A stretch of DNA of 64,000 nt, from NCBI GenBank assembly GCA_950106755.1, contig CATNNA010000001.1, forward strand, positions 248,001-312,000, written 5' to 3'. The position numbers were made by a program, and so were the translations under genes. How positions within the stretch are numbered: position 1 is the stretch's first letter; every line of letters starts with the position of its first letter. The notes below the pieces were generated by a model. It was given only the letters and a program-made list of their open reading frames with translations. It was not told the DNA's origin and did no database searches. Origin of the DNA: Climacium dendroides. Lineage: Eukaryota; Streptophyta; Bryopsida; Hypnales; Climaciaceae. Positions 24,651 to 39,247 of the stretch are shown piece after piece.

Positions 24651-27600
24651 AAAAAAACTTGAAACTTGTGGACAAATTTGTTGGGCCCATTTAAATTGGC
24701 CTTGATTGAATTTCATGACATTAGTACTACAAAGTACAGTCAATTTTAAGACTTCTGGTTTAAAAAAACATGTGGGTCACTAATTTAATTTTTTTCACAC
24801 ATGCATTGACCAAACCCACGACCAAAAAGAAACTTGAAACTTGTGGACAAATTTGTTGGGCCCATTTAAATTGGCCTTGATTAAATTTCATGACATTGGT
24901 ACTACAAAGTACAGTCAATTTCAAGAGTTTACGTTTAAAAAAACATGTGGGTCACTAATTTAATTTTTTTCACACATGCATTGACCAAACCCACGACCAA
25001 AAAAAAAACTTGAAACTTGTGGACAAATTTGTTGCGCCCATTTAAATTGGCCTTGATTGAATTTCATGACATTAGTACTACAAAGTACAGTCAATTTTAA
25101 GACTTCTGGTTTAAAAAAACATGTGGGTCACTAATTTAATTTTTTTCACACATGCATTGACCAAACCCACGACCAAAAAAAAACTTGAAACTTGTAGACA
25201 AATTTGTTGGGCCCATTTAAATTGGCCTTGATTGAATTTCATGACATTAGTACTACAAAGTACAGTCAATTTTAAGACTTCTGGTTTAAAAAAACATGTG
25301 GGTGACTAATTTAATTTTTTTCACACATGCACTGACCAAACCCACAACCAAAAAAAAACTTGAAACTTGTAGACAAATTTGTTGGGCCCATTTAAATTGG
25401 CCTTGATTGAATTTCATGACATTAGTACTACAAAGTACAGTCAATTTTAAGACTTCTGGTTTAAAAAAACATGTGGGTAACTAATTTAATTTTTTCCACA
25501 CATGCATTGACCAAACCCACAACCAAAAAAAAACTTGAAACTTGTGGACAAATTTGTTGGGCCCATTTAAATTGGCCTTGATTGAATTTCATGACATTAG
25601 TACTACAAAGTACAGTCAATTTTAAGACTTCTGGTTTAAAAAAACATGTGGGTCACTAATTTAATTTTTTTCACACATGCATTGACCAAACCCACGACCA
25701 AAAAGAAACTTGAAACTTGTGGACAAATTTGTTGGGCCCATTTAAATTGGCCTTGATTGAATTTCATGACATTAGTACTACAAAGTACAGTCAATTTTAA
25801 GACTTCTGGTTTAAAAAAACATGTGGGTGACTAATTTAATTTTTTTCACACATGCATTGACCAAACCCACAACCAAAAAAAAACTTGAAACTTGTAGACA
25901 AATTTGTTGGGCCCATTTAAATTGGCCTTGATTGAATTTCATGACATTAGTACTACAAAGTACAGTCAATTTTAAGACTTCTGGTTTAAAAAAACATGTG
26001 GGTAACTAATTTAATTTTTTCCACACATGCATTGACCAAACCCACAACCAAAAAAAAACTTGAAACTTGTGGACAAATTTGTTGGGCCCATTTAAATTGG
26101 CCTTGATTGAATTTCATGACATTAGTACTACAAAGTACAGTCAATTTTAAGACTTCTGGTTTAAAAAAACATGTGGGTCACTAATTTAATTTTTTTCACA
26201 CATGCATTGACCAAACCCACGACCAAAAAGAAACTTGAAACTTGTGGACAAATTTGTTGGGCCCATTTAAATTGGCCTTGATTAAATTTCATGACATTGG
26301 TACTACAAAGTACAGTCAATTTCAAGAGTTTACGTTTAAAAAAACATGTGGGTCACTAATTTAATTTTTTTCACACATGCATTGACCAAACCCACGACCA
26401 AAAAAAAAACTTGAAACTTGTGGACAAATTTGTTGCGCCCATTTAAATTGGCCTTGATTGAATTTCATGACATTAGTACTACAAAGTACAGTCAATTTTA
26501 AGACTTCTGGTTTAAAAAAACATGTGGGTCACTAATTTAATTTTTTTCACACATGCACTGACCAAACCCACAACCAAAAAAAAACTTGAAACTTGTAGAC
26601 AAATTTGTTGGGCCCATTTAAATTGGCCTTGATTGAATTTCATGACATTAGTACTACAAAGTACAGTCAATTTTAAGACTTCTGGTTTAAAAAAACATGT
26701 GGGTCACTAATTTAATTTTTTTCACACATGCATTGACCAAACCCACGACCAAAAAAAAACTTGAAACTTGTAGACAAATTTGTTGGGCCCATTTAAATTG
26801 GCCTTGATTGAATTTCATGACATTAGTACTACAAAGTACAGTCAATTTTAAGACTTCTGGTTTAAAAAAACATGTGGGTGACTAATTTAATTTTTTTCAC
26901 ACAGGCACTGACCAAACCCACAACCAAAAAAAAACTTGAAACTTGTAGACAAATTTGTTGGGCCCATTTAAATTGGCCTTGATTGAATTTCATGACATTA
27001 GTACTACAAAGTACAGTCAATTTTAAGACTTCTGGTTTAAAAAAACATGTGGGTAACTAATTTAATTTTTTCCACACATGCATTGACCAAACCCACAACC
27101 AAAAAAAAACTTGAAACTTGTGGACAAATTTGTTGGGCCCATTTAAATTGGCCTTGATTGAATTTCATGACATTAGTACTACAAAGTACAGTCAATTTTA
27201 AGACTTCTGGTTTAAAAAAACATGTGGGTCACTAATTTAATTTTTTTCACACATGCATTGACCAAACCCACGACCAAAAAGAAACTTGAAACTTGTGGAC
27301 AAATTTGTTGGGCCCATTTAAATTGGCCTTGATTAAATTTCATGACATTGGTACTACAAAGTACAGTCAATTTCAAGAGTTTACGTTTAAAAAAACATGT
27401 GGGTCACTAATTTAATTTTTTTCACACATGCATTGACCAAACCCACGACCAAAAAAAAAACTTGAAACTTGTGGACAAATTTGTTGCGCCCATTTAAATT
27501 GGCCTTGATTGAATTTCATGACATTAGTACTACAAAGTACAGTCAATTTTAAGACTTCTGGTTTAAAAAAACATGTGGGTCACTAATTTAATTTTTTTCA

Positions 27601-29040
27601 CACATGCATTGACCAAACCCACGACCAAAAAAAAACTTGAAACTTGTAGACAAATTTGTTGGGCCCATTTAAATTGGCCTTGATTGAATTTCATGACATT
27701 AGTACTACAAAGTACAGTCAATTTTAAGACTTCTGGTTTAAAAAAACATGTGGGTGACTAATTTAATTTTTTTCACACATGCACTGACCAAACCCACAAC
27801 CAAAAAAAAACTTGAAACTTGTAGACAAATTTGTTGGGCCCATTTAAATTGGCCTTGATTGAATTTCATGACATTAGTACTACAAAGTACAGTCAATTTT
27901 AAGACTTCTGGTTTAAAAAAACATGTGGGTAACTAATTTAATTTTTTCCACACATGCATTGACCAAACCCACAACCAAAAAAAAACTTGAAACTTGTGGA
28001 CAAATTTGTTGGGCCCATTTAAATTGGCCTTGATTGAATTTCATGACATTAGTACTACAAAGTACAGTCAATTTTAAGACTTCTGGTTTAAAAAAACATG
28101 TGGGTCACTAATTTAATTTTTTTCACACATGCATTGACCAAACCCACGACCAAAAAGAAACTTGAAACTTGTGGACAAATTTGTTGGGCCCATTTAAATT
28201 GGCCTTGATTGAATTTCATGACATTAGTACTACAAAGTACAGTCAATTTTAAGACTTCTGGTTTAAAAAAACATGTGGGTGACTAATTTAATTTTTTTCA
28301 CACATGCATTGACCAAACCCACAACCAAAAAAAAACTTGAAACTTGTAGACAAATTTGTTGGGCCCATTTAAATTGGCCTTGATTGAATTTCATGACATT
28401 AGTACTACAAAGTACAGTCAATTTTAAGACTTCTGGTTTAAAAAAACATGTGGGTAACTAATTTAATTTTTTCCACACATGCATTGACCAAACCCACAAC
28501 CAAAAAAAAACTTGAAACTTGTGGACAAATTTGTTGGGCCCATTTAAATTGGCCTTGATTGAATTTCATGACATTAGTACTACAAAGTACAGTCAATTTT
28601 AAGACTTCTGGTTTAAAAAAACATGTGGGTCACTAATTTAATTTTTTTCACACATGCATTGACCAAACCCACGACCAAAAAGAAACTTGAAACTTGTGGA
28701 CAAATTTGTTGGGCCCATTTAAATTGGCCTTGATTAAATTTCATGACATTGGTACTACAAAGTACAGTCAATTTCAAGAGTTTACGTTTAAAAAAACATG
28801 TGGGTCACTAATTTAATTTTTTTCACACATGCATTGACCAAACCCACGACCAAAAAAAAAACTTGAAACTTGTGGACAAATTTGTTGCGCCCATTTAAAT
28901 TGGCCTTGATTGAATTTCATGACATTAGTACTACAAAGTACAGTCAATTTTAAGACTTCTGGTTTAAAAAAACATGTGGGTCACTAATTTAATTTTTTTC
29001 ACACATGCACTGACCAAACCCACAACCAAAAAAAAACTTG
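23590..29040 (+). repeat. 2452 bp fourteen-monomer HOR, about 2.2 copies
   Basis: Marker spacings alternate 1051, 1401, 1051, 1401 from 23829 to 28733, and every diagnostic state I compared recurs 2452 bp later. For example, GTGACT with CACATGCACTG at about 25321 matches 27773, and GTGACT with CACATGCATTG at about 25850 matches 28302. On the left the match begins after TTGATGAAACCC at 23582, which lines up with TTGACCAAACCC at 26034. On the right it ends near 29040, where GTGGAC replaces GTAGAC. This is an HOR of HORs: a 6-mer plus an 8-mer duplicated together. Confidence 0.9.
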
Positions 29041-30637
29041 AAACTTGTGGACAAATTTGTTGGGCCCATTTAAATTGGCCTTGATTGAATTTCATGACAT
29101 TAGTACTACAAAGTACAGTCAATTTTAAGACTTCTGGTTTAAAAAAACATGTGGGTGACTAATTTAATTTTTTTCACACATGCATTGACCAAACCCACGA
29201 CCAAAAAAAAACTTGAAACTTGTAGACAAATTTGTTGGGCCCATTTAAATTGGCCTTGATTGAATTTCATGACATTAGTACTACAAAGTACAGTCAATTT
29301 TAAGACTTCTGGTTTAAAAAAACATGTGGGTAACTAATTTAATTTTTTCCACACATGCATTGACCAAACCCACAACCAAAAAAAAACTTGAAACTTGTGG
29401 ACAAATTTGTTGGGCCCATTTAAATTGGCCTTGATTGAATTTCATGACATTAGTACTACAAAGTACAGTCAATTTTAAGACTTCTGGTTTAAAAAAACAT
29501 GTGGGTCACTAATTTAATTTTTTTCACACATGCATTGACCAAACCCACGACCAAAAAGAAACTTGAAACTTGTGGACAAATTTGTTGGGCCCATTTAAAT
29601 TGGCCTTGATTAAATTTCATGACATTGGTACTACAAAGTACAGTCAATTTCAAGAGTTTACGTTTAAAAAAACATGTGGGTCACTAATTTAATTTTTTTC
29701 ACACATGCATTGACCAAACCCACGACCAAAAAAAAAACTTGAAACTTGTGGACAAATTTGTTGCGGCCATTTAAATTGGCCTTGATTGAATTTCATGACA
29801 TTAGTACTACAAAGTACAGTCAATTTTAAGACTTCTGGTTTAAAAAAACATGTGGGTCACTAATTTAATTTTTTTCACACATGCACTGACCAAACCCACA
29901 ACCAAAAAAAAACTTGAAACTTGTAGACAAATTTGTTGGGCCCATTTAAATTGGCCTTGATTGAATTTCATGACATTAGTACTACAAAGTACAGTCAATT
30001 TTAAGACTTCTGGTTTAAAAAAACATGTGGGTCACTAATTTAATTTTTTTCACACATGCATTGACCAAACCCACGACCAAAAAAAAACTTGAAACTTGTA
30101 GACAAATTTGTTGGGCCCATTTAAATTGGCCTTGATTGAATTTCATGACATTAGTACTACAAAGTACAGTCAATTTTAAGACTTCTGGTTTAAAAAAACA
30201 TGTGGGTGACTAATTTAATTTTTTTCACACAGGCACTGACCAAACCCACAACCAAAAAAAAACTTGAAACTTGTAGACAAATTTGTTGGGCCCATTTAAA
30301 TTGGCCTTGATTGAATTTCATGACATTAGTACTACAAAGTACAGTCAATTTTAAGACTTCTGGTTTAAAAAAACATGTGGGTAACTAATTTAATTTTTTC
30401 CACACATGCATTGACCAAACCCACAACCAAAAAAAAACTTGAAACTTGTGGACAAATTTGTTGGGCCCATTTAAATTGGCCTTGATTGAATTTCATGACA
30501 TTAGTACTACAAAGTACAGTCAATTTTAAGACTTCTGGTTTAAAAAAACATGTGGGTCACTAATTTAATTTTTTTCACACATGCATTGACCAAACCCACG
30601 ACCAAAAAGAAACTTGAAACTTGTGGACAAATTTGTT

Positions 30638-31513
30638 GGGCCCATTTAAATTGGCCTTGATTAAATTTCATGACATTGGTACTACAAAGTACAGTCAATT
30701 TCAAGAGTTTACGTTTAAAAAAACATGTGGGTCACTAATTTAATTTTTTTCACACATGCATTGACCAAACCCACGACCAAAAAAAAAACTTGAAACTTGT
30801 GGACAAATTTGTTGCGCCCATTTAAATTGGCCTTGATTGAATTTCATGACATTAGTACTACAAAGTACAGTCAATTTTAAGACTTCTGGTTTAAAAAAAC
30901 ATGTGGGTCACTAATTTAATTTTTTTCACACATGCATTGACCAAACCCACGACCAAAAAAAAACTTGAAACTTGTAGACAAATTTGTTGGGCCCATTTAA
31001 ATTGGCCTTGATTGAATTTCATGACATTAGTACTACAAAGTACAGTCAATTTTAAGACTTCTGGTTTAAAAAAACATGTGGGTGACTAATTTAATTTTTT
31101 TCACACAGGCACTGACCAAACCCACAACCAAAAAAAAACTTGAAACTTGTAGACAAATTTGTTGGGCCCATTTAAATTGGCCTTGATTGAATTTCATGAC
31201 ATTAGTACTACAAAGTACAGTCAATTTTAAGACTTCTGGTTTAAAAAAACATGTGGGTAACTAATTTAATTTTTTCCACACATGCATTGACCAAACCCAC
31301 AACCAAAAAAAAACTTGAAACTTGTGGACAAATTTGTTGGGCCCATTTAAATTGGCCTTGATTGAATTTCATGACATTAGTACTACAAAGTACAGTCAAT
31401 TTTAAGACTTCTGGTTTAAAAAAACATGTGGGTCACTAATTTAATTTTTTTCACACATGCATTGACCAAACCCACGACCAAAAAGAAACTTGAAACTTGT
31501 GGACAAATTTGTT
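30638..31513 (+). repeat. Minimal domain A HOR: 876 bp pentamer, copy 1
   Basis: Five monomers in order: marker (ATTAAATTTC, TTTCAAGAG, TTACG, ten A); GCGCCC-started GTCACT with ACGACC and GTAGAC; GTGACT with CACAGGCAC; GTAACT with TTTTTTCCACAC and ACAACC; GTCACT with ACGACCAAAAAGAAAC. Length is 876 bp (four of 175 and one of 176). Longer HORs in domain A can be described as this pentamer with one to four extra monomers, so I take it as the core unit; that ancestry is inference. Confidence 0.88.
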
Positions 31514-32389
31514 GGGCCCATTTAAATTGGCCTTGATTAAATTTCATGACATTGGTACTACAAAGTACAGTCAATTTCAAGAGTTTACGTTTAAAAAAAC
31601 ATGTGGGTCACTAATTTAATTTTTTTCACACATGCATTGACCAAACCCACGACCAAAAAAAAAACTTGAAACTTGTGGACAAATTTGTTGCGCCCATTTA
31701 AATTGGCCTTGATTGAATTTCATGACATTAGTACTACAAAGTACAGTCAATTTTAAGACTTCTGGTTTAAAAAAACATGTGGGTCACTAATTTAATTTTT
31801 TTCACACATGCATTGACCAAACCCACGACCAAAAAAAAACTTGAAACTTGTAGACAAATTTGTTGGGCCCATTTAAATTGGCCTTGATTGAATTTCATGA
31901 CATTAGTACTACAAAGTACAGTCAATTTTAAGACTTCTGGTTTAAAAAAACATGTGGGTGACTAATTTAATTTTTTTCACACAGGCACTGACCAAACCCA
32001 CAACCAAAAAAAAACTTGAAACTTGTAGACAAATTTGTTGGGCCCATTTAAATTGGCCTTGATTGAATTTCATGACATTAGTACTACAAAGTACAGTCAA
32101 TTTTAAGACTTCTGGTTTAAAAAAACATGTGGGTAACTAATTTAATTTTTTCCACACATGCATTGACCAAACCCACAACCAAAAAAAAACTTGAAACTTG
32201 TGGACAAATTTGTTGGGCCCATTTAAATTGGCCTTGATTGAATTTCATGACATTAGTACTACAAAGTACAGTCAATTTTAAGACTTCTGGTTTAAAAAAA
32301 CATGTGGGTCACTAATTTAATTTTTTTCACACATGCATTGACCAAACCCACGACCAAAAAGAAACTTGAAACTTGTGGACAAATTTGTT
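31514..32389 (+). repeat. Minimal domain A HOR: 876 bp pentamer, copy 2
   Basis: Same order of five monomer types as 30638-31513, directly adjacent to it, offset 876 bp. The next marker monomer is delayed to 32762 because a GTGACT/CACAGGCAC monomer and a hybrid monomer intervene. Confidence 0.88.
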
Positions 32390-32564
32390 GGGCCCATTTA
32401 AATTGGCCTTGATTGAATTTCATGACATTAGTACTACAAAGTACAGTCAATTTTAAGACTTCTGGTTTAAAAAAACATGTGGGTGACTAATTTAATTTTT
32501 TTCACACAGGCACTGACCAAACCCACAACCAAAAAAAAACTTGAAACTTGTAGACAAATTTGTT

Positions 32565-32739
32565 GGGCCCATTTAAATTGGCCTTGATTGAATTTCATGA
32601 CATTAGTACTACAAAGTACAGTCAATTTTAAGACTTCTGGTTTAAAAAAACATGTGGGTAACTAATTTAATTTTTTCCACACATGCATTGACCAAACCCA
32701 CGACCAAAAAGAAACTTGAAACTTGTGGACAAATTTGTT
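32565..32739 (+). repeat. Hybrid monomer fusing two adjacent HOR types
   Basis: The front half has GTAACT and TTTTTTCCACAC, which elsewhere continue with ACAACC and nine A. Here the tail is ACGACCAAAAAGAAAC, normal for the next monomer of the HOR. The unit directly precedes a marker monomer (ATTAAATTTC at 32762). An exchange within the monomer that deleted one whole 175 bp register explains both the hybrid and the missing monomer. Confidence 0.83.
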
Positions 32740-34841
32740 GGGCCCATTTAAATTGGCCTTGATTAAATTTCATGACATTGGTACTACAAAGTACAGTCAA
32801 TTTCAAGAGTTTACGTTTAAAAAAACATGTGGGTCACTAATTTAATTTTTTTCACACATGCATTGACCAAACCCACGACCAAAAAAAAAACTTGAAACTT
32901 GTGGACAAATTTGTTGCGCCCATTTAAATTGGCCTTGATTGATTTTCATGACATTAGTACTACAAAGTACAGTCAATTTTAAGACTTCTGGTTTAAAAAA
33001 ACATGTGGGTCACTAATTTAATTTTTTTCACACATGCACTGACCAAACCCACAACCAAAAAAAAACTTGAAACTTGTAGACAAATTTGTTGGGCCCATTT
33101 AAATTGGCCTTGATTGAATTTCATGACATTAGTACTACAAAGTACAGTCAATTTTAAGACTTCTGGTTTAAAAAAACATGTGGGTCACTAATTTAATTTT
33201 TTTCACACATGCATTGACCAAACCCACGACCAAAAAAAAACTTGAAACTTGTAGACAAATTTGTTGGGCCCATTTAAATTGGCCTTGATTGAATTTCATG
33301 ACATTAGTACTACAAAGTACAGTCAATTTTAAGACTTCTGGTTTAAAAAAACATGTGGGTCACTAATTTAATTTTTTTCACACAGGCACTGACCAAACCC
33401 ACAACCAAAAAAAAACTTGAAACTTGTAGACAAATTTGTTGGGCCCATTTAAATTGGCCTTGATTGAATTTCATGACATTAGTACTACAAAGTACAGTCA
33501 ATTTTAAGACTTCTGGTTTAAAAAAACATGTGGGTAACTAATTTAATTTTTTCCACACATGCATTGACCAAACCCACAACCAAAAAAAAACTTGAAACTT
33601 GTGGACAAATTTGTTGGGCCCATTTAAATTGGCCTTGATTGAATTTCATGACATTAGTACTACAAAGTACAGTCAATTTTAAGACTTCTGGTTTAAAAAA
33701 ACATGTGGGTCACTAATTTAATTTTTTTCACACATGCATTGACCAAACCCACGACCAAAAAGAAACTTGAAACTTGTGGACAAATTTGTTGGGCCCATTT
33801 AAATTGGCCTTGATTAAATTTCATGACATTGGTACTACAAAGTACAGTCAATTTCAAGAGTTTACGTTTAAAAAAACATGTGGGTCACTAATTTAATTTT
33901 TTTCACACATGCATTGACCAAACCCACGACCAAAAAAAAAACTTGAAACTTGTGGACAAATTTGTTGCGCCCATTTAAATTGGCCTTGATTGAATTTCAT
34001 GACATTAGTACTACAAAGTACAGTCAATTTTAAGACTTCTGGTTTAAAAAAACATGTGGGTCACTAATTTAATTTTTTTCACACATGCATTGACCAAACC
34101 CACGACCAAAAAAAAACTTGAAACTTGTAGACAAATTTGTTGGGCCCATTTAAATTGTCCTTGATTGAATTTCATGACATTAGTACTACAAAGTACAGTC
34201 AATTTTAAGACTTCTGGTTTAAAAAAACATGTGGGTCACTAATTTAATTTTTTTCACACAGGCACTGACCAAACCCACAACCAAAAAAAAACTTGAAACT
34301 TGTAGACAAATTTGTTGGGCCCATTTAAATTGGCCTTGATTGAATTTCATGACATTAGTACTACAAAGTACAGTCAATTTTAAGACATCTGATTTAAAAA
34401 AACATGTGGGTCACTAATTTAATTTTTTTCACACATGCATTGACCAAACCCACGACCAAAAAAAAACTTGAAACTTGTGGACAAATTTGTTGGGCCCATT
34501 TAAATTGGCCTTGATTGAATTTCATGACATTAGTACTACAAAGTACAGTCAATTTTAAGACTTCTGGTTTAAAAAAACATGTGGGTCACTAATTTAATTT
34601 TTTTCACACATGCATTGACCAAACCCACGACCAAAAAAAAACTTGAAACTTGTGGACAAATTTGTTGGGCCCATTTAAATTGGCCTTGATTGAATTTCAT
34701 GACATTAGTACTACAAAGTACAGTCAATTTTAAGACTTCTGGTTTAAAAAAACATGTGGGTAACTAATTTAATTTTTTTCACACATGCACTGACCAAACC
34801 CACAACCAAAAAAAAACTTGAAACTTGTGGACAAATTTGTT

Positions 34842-35193
34842 GGGCCCATTTAAATTGGCCTTGATTAAATTTCATGACATTGGTACTACAAAGTACAGTC
34901 AATTTCAAGAGTTTACGTTTAAAAAAACATGTGGGTCACTAATTTAATTTTTTTCACACATGCATTGACCAAACCCACGACCAAAAAAAAAACTTGAAAC
35001 TTGTGGACAAATTTGTTGGGCCCATTTAAATTGGCCTTGATTAAATTTCATGACATTGGTACTACAAAGTACAGTCAATTTCAAGAGTTTACGTTTAAAA
35101 AAACATGTGGGTCACTAATTTAATTTTTTTCACACATGCATTGACCAAACCCACGACCAAAAAAAAAACTTGAAACTTGTGGACAAATTTGTT
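34842..35193 (+). repeat. Tandem duplication of the HOR marker monomer
   Basis: Two ATTAAATTTC/TTTCAAGAG/TTACG/10-A monomers lie back to back, with ATTAAATTTC at 34864 and 35040, offset 176 bp. Elsewhere in core domain A there is normally one per HOR unit. The monomer after the first marker starts GGGCCC and the one after the second starts GCGCCC, as expected if a whole marker monomer was duplicated by out-of-register exchange. Confidence 0.87.
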
Positions 35194-37499
35194 GCGCCCA
35201 TTTAAATTGGCCTTGATTGAATTTCATGACATTAGTACTACAAAGCACAGTCAATTTTAAGACTTCTGGTTTAAAAAAACATGTGGGTCACTAATTTAAT
35301 TTTTTTCACACATGCATTGACCAAACCCACGACCAAAAAAAAACTTGAAACTTGTAGACAAATTTGTTGGGCCCATTTAAATTGGCCTTGATTGAATTTC
35401 ATGACATTAGTACTACAAAGTACAGTCAATTTTAAGACTTCTGGTTTAAAAAAACATGTGGGTGACTAATTTAATTTTTTCCACACAGGCACTGACCAAA
35501 CCCACAACCAAAAAAAAACTTGAAACTTGTAGACAAATTTGTTGGGCCCATTTAAATTGGCCTTGATTGAATTTCATGACATTAGTACTACAAAGTACAG
35601 TCAATTTTAAGACTTCTGGTTTAAAAAAACATGTGGGTAACTAATTTAATTTTTTTCACACATGCATTGACCAAACCCACAACCAAAAAAAAACTTGAAA
35701 CTTGTGGACAAATTTGTTGGGCCCATTTAAATTGGCCTTGATTGAATTTCATGACATTAGTACTACAAAGTACAGTCAATTTTAAGACTTCTGGTTTAAA
35801 AAAACATGTGGGTCACTAATTTAATTTTTTTCACACATGCATTGACCAAACCCACGACGAAAAAGAAACTTGAAACTTGTGGACAAATTTGTTGGGCCCA
35901 TTTAAATTGGCCTTGATTAAATTTCATGACATTGGTACTACAAAGTACAGTCAATTTCAAGAGTTTACGTTTAAAAAAACATGTGGGTCACTAATTTAAT
36001 TTTTTTCACACATGCATTGACCAAACCCACGACCAAAAAAAAAACTTGAAACTTGTGGACAAATTTGTTGCGCCCATTTAAATTGGCCTTGATTGAATTT
36101 CATGACATTAGTACTACAAAGTACAGTCAATTTTAAGACTTCTGGTTTAAAAAAACATGTGGGTCACTAATTTAATTTTTTTCACACATGCATTGACCAA
36201 ACCCACGACCAAAAAAAAACTTGAAACTTGTAGACAAATTTGTTGGGCCCATTTAAATTGGCCTTGATTGAATTTCATGACATTAGTACTACAAAGTACA
36301 GTCAATTTTAAGACTTCTGGTTTAAAAAAACATGTGGGTGACTAATTTAATTTTTTTCACACAGGCACTGACCAAACCCACAACCAAAAAAAAACTTGAA
36401 ACTTGTAGACAAATTTGTTGGGCCCATTTAAATTGGCCTTGATTGAATTTCATGACATTAGTACTACAAAGTACAGTCAATTTTAAGACATCTGATTTAA
36501 AAAAACATGTGGGTCACTAATTTAATTTTTTTCACACATGCATTGACCAAACCCACGACCAAAAAAAAACTTGAAACTTGTGGACAAATTTGTTGGGCCC
36601 ATTTAAATTGGCCTTGATTGAATTTCATGACATTAGTACTACAAAGTACAGTCAATTTTAAGACTTCTGGTTTAAAAAAACATGTGGGTAACTAATTTAA
36701 TTTTTTTCACACATGCACTGACCAAACCCACAACCAAAAAAAAACTTGAAACTTGTGGACAAATTTGTTGGGCCCATTTAAATTGGCCTTGATTGAATTT
36801 CATGACATTAGTACTACAAAGTACAGTCAATTTGAAGACTTCTGGTTTAAAAAAACATGTGGGTAACTAATTTAATTTTTTTCACACATGCACTGACCAA
36901 ACCCACAACCAAAAAAAAACTTGAAACTTGTAGACAAATTTGTTGGGCCCATTTAAATTGGCCTTGATTGAATTTCATGACATTAGTACTACAAAGTACA
37001 GTCAATTTTAAGACTTCTGGTTTAAAAAAACATGTGGGTCACTAATTTAATTTTTTTCACACATGCATTGACCAAACCCACGACCAAAAAAAAACTTGAA
37101 ACTTGTAGACAAATTTGTTGGGCCCATTTAAATTGGCCTTGATTGAATTTCATGACATTAGTACTACAAAGTACAGTCAATTTTAAGACTTCTGGTTTAA
37201 AAAAACATGTGGGTAACTAATTTAATTTTTTTCACACATGCACTGACCAAACCCACAACCAAAAAAAAACTTGAAACTTGTGGACAAATTTGTTGGGCCC
37301 ATTTAAATTGGCCTTGATTGAATTTCATGACATTAGTACTACAAAGTACAGTCAATTTGAAGACTTCTGGTTTAAAAAAACATGTGGGTAACTAATTTAA
37401 TTTTTTTCACACATGCATTGACCAAACCCACACCAAAAAAAAAACTTGAAACTTGTAGACAAATTTGTTGGGCCCATTTAAATTGTCCTTGATTGAATT

Positions 37500-38770
37500 T
37501 CATGACATTGGTACTACAAAGTACAGTCAATTTTAAGAGTTTACGTTTAAAAAAACATGTGGGTCACTAATTTAATTTTTTTCACACATGCACTGACCAA
37601 ACCCACAACCAAAAAAAAACTTGAAACTTGTAGACAAATTTGTTGGGCCCATTTAAATTGGCCTTGATTGAATTTCATGACATTAGTACTACAAAATACA
37701 GTCAATTTTAAGACTTCTGGTTTAAAAAAACATGTGGGTCACTAATTTAATTTTTTTCACACATGCACTGACCAAACCCACAACCAAAAAAAAACTTGAA
37801 ACTTGTGGACAAATTTGTTGGGCCCATTTAAATTGGCCTTGATTGAATTTCATGACATTAGTACTACAAAATACAGTCAATTTTAAGACTTCTGGTTTAA
37901 AAAAACATGTGGGTCACTAATTTAATTTTTTTCACACATGCATTGATGAAACCCATAACCAAAAAAAATTTAGAACTTGTGGACAAATTTGTTGGGCCCA
38001 TTTAAATTGGCCTTGATTGAATTTCATGACATTGATACTACAAAGTACAGTCAATTTTAAGAGTTTACGTTTAAACAAACATGTGGGTCACTAATTTAAT
38101 TTTTTCCACACAAGCATTGACCAAACCCACGACCAAAAAGAAACTTGAAACTTGTGGACAAATTTGTTGGGCCCATTTAAATTGGCCTTGATTAAATTTC
38201 ATGACATTGGTACTACAAAGTACAGTCAATTTTAGGAGTTTACGTTTAAAAAAACATGTGGGTCACTAATTTAATTTTTTTCACACATGCATTGACCAAA
38301 CCCACGACCAAAAAAAAACTTGAAACTTGTGGACAAATTTGTTGGGCCCATTTAAATTGGCCTTGATTGAATTTCATGACATTAGTACTACAAAGTACAG
38401 TCAATTTTAAGACTTCTGGTTTAAAAAAATATGTGGGTAACTAATTTAATTTTTTTCACACATTCACTGACCAAACCCACAACCAAAAAAAAACTTGAAA
38501 CTTGTAGACAAATTTGTTGGGCCCATTTAAATTGGCCTTGATTGAATTTCATGACATTAGTACTACAAAGTACAGTCAATTTTAAGACTTCTGGTTTAAA
38601 AAAACATGTGGGTCACTAATTTAATTTTTTTCACACATGCATTGATGAAACCCATAACCAAAAAAAATTTAGAACTTGTGGACAAATTTGTTGGGCCCAT
38701 TTAAATTGGCCTTGATTGAATTTCATGACATTAGTACTACAAAGTACAGTCAATTTTAAGACTTCTGGTT
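37500..38770 (+). repeat. 1748 bp ten-monomer HOR, copy 1
   Basis: Contains in order an ATTGGTAC/TTACG monomer, two ACAAAATACAG monomers (about 37694 and 37868), a TTGATGAAACCC/TTTAGAAC monomer, the ATTGATAC/AAACAAAC monomer (38071), an ATTAAATTTC monomer (38191), CACATTCACTG (about 38460) and another TTGATGAAACCC monomer. All recur 1748 bp downstream. Private changes here include CACAAGCATTG near 38110, TTTTAGGAG near 38230 and AAATATGTGGG near 38426. Confidence 0.9.
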
Positions 38771-39247
38771 TAAAAAAACATGTGGGTCACTAATTTAATT
38801 TTTTTCACACATGCATTGACCAAACCCACAACCAAAAAAAAACTTGAAACTTGTGGACAAATTTGTTGGGCCCATTTAAATTGGCCTTGATTGAATTTCA
38901 TGACATTAGTACTACAAAGTACAGTCAATTTTAAGACTTCTGGTTTAAAAAAACATGTGGGTCACTAATTTAATTTTTTTCACACATGCATTGACCAAAC
39001 CCACGACCAAAAAAAAACTTGAAACTTGTGGACAAATTTGTTGGGCCCATTTAAATTGGCCTTGATTGAATTTCATGACATTAGTACTACAAAGTACAGT
39101 CAATTTTAAGACTTCTGGTTTAAAAAAACATGTGGGTCACTAATTTAATTTTTTTCACACATGCACTGACCAAACCCACAACCAAAAAAAAACTTGAAAC
39201 TTGTGGACAAATTTGTTGGGCCCATTTAAATTGGCCTTGATTAAATT

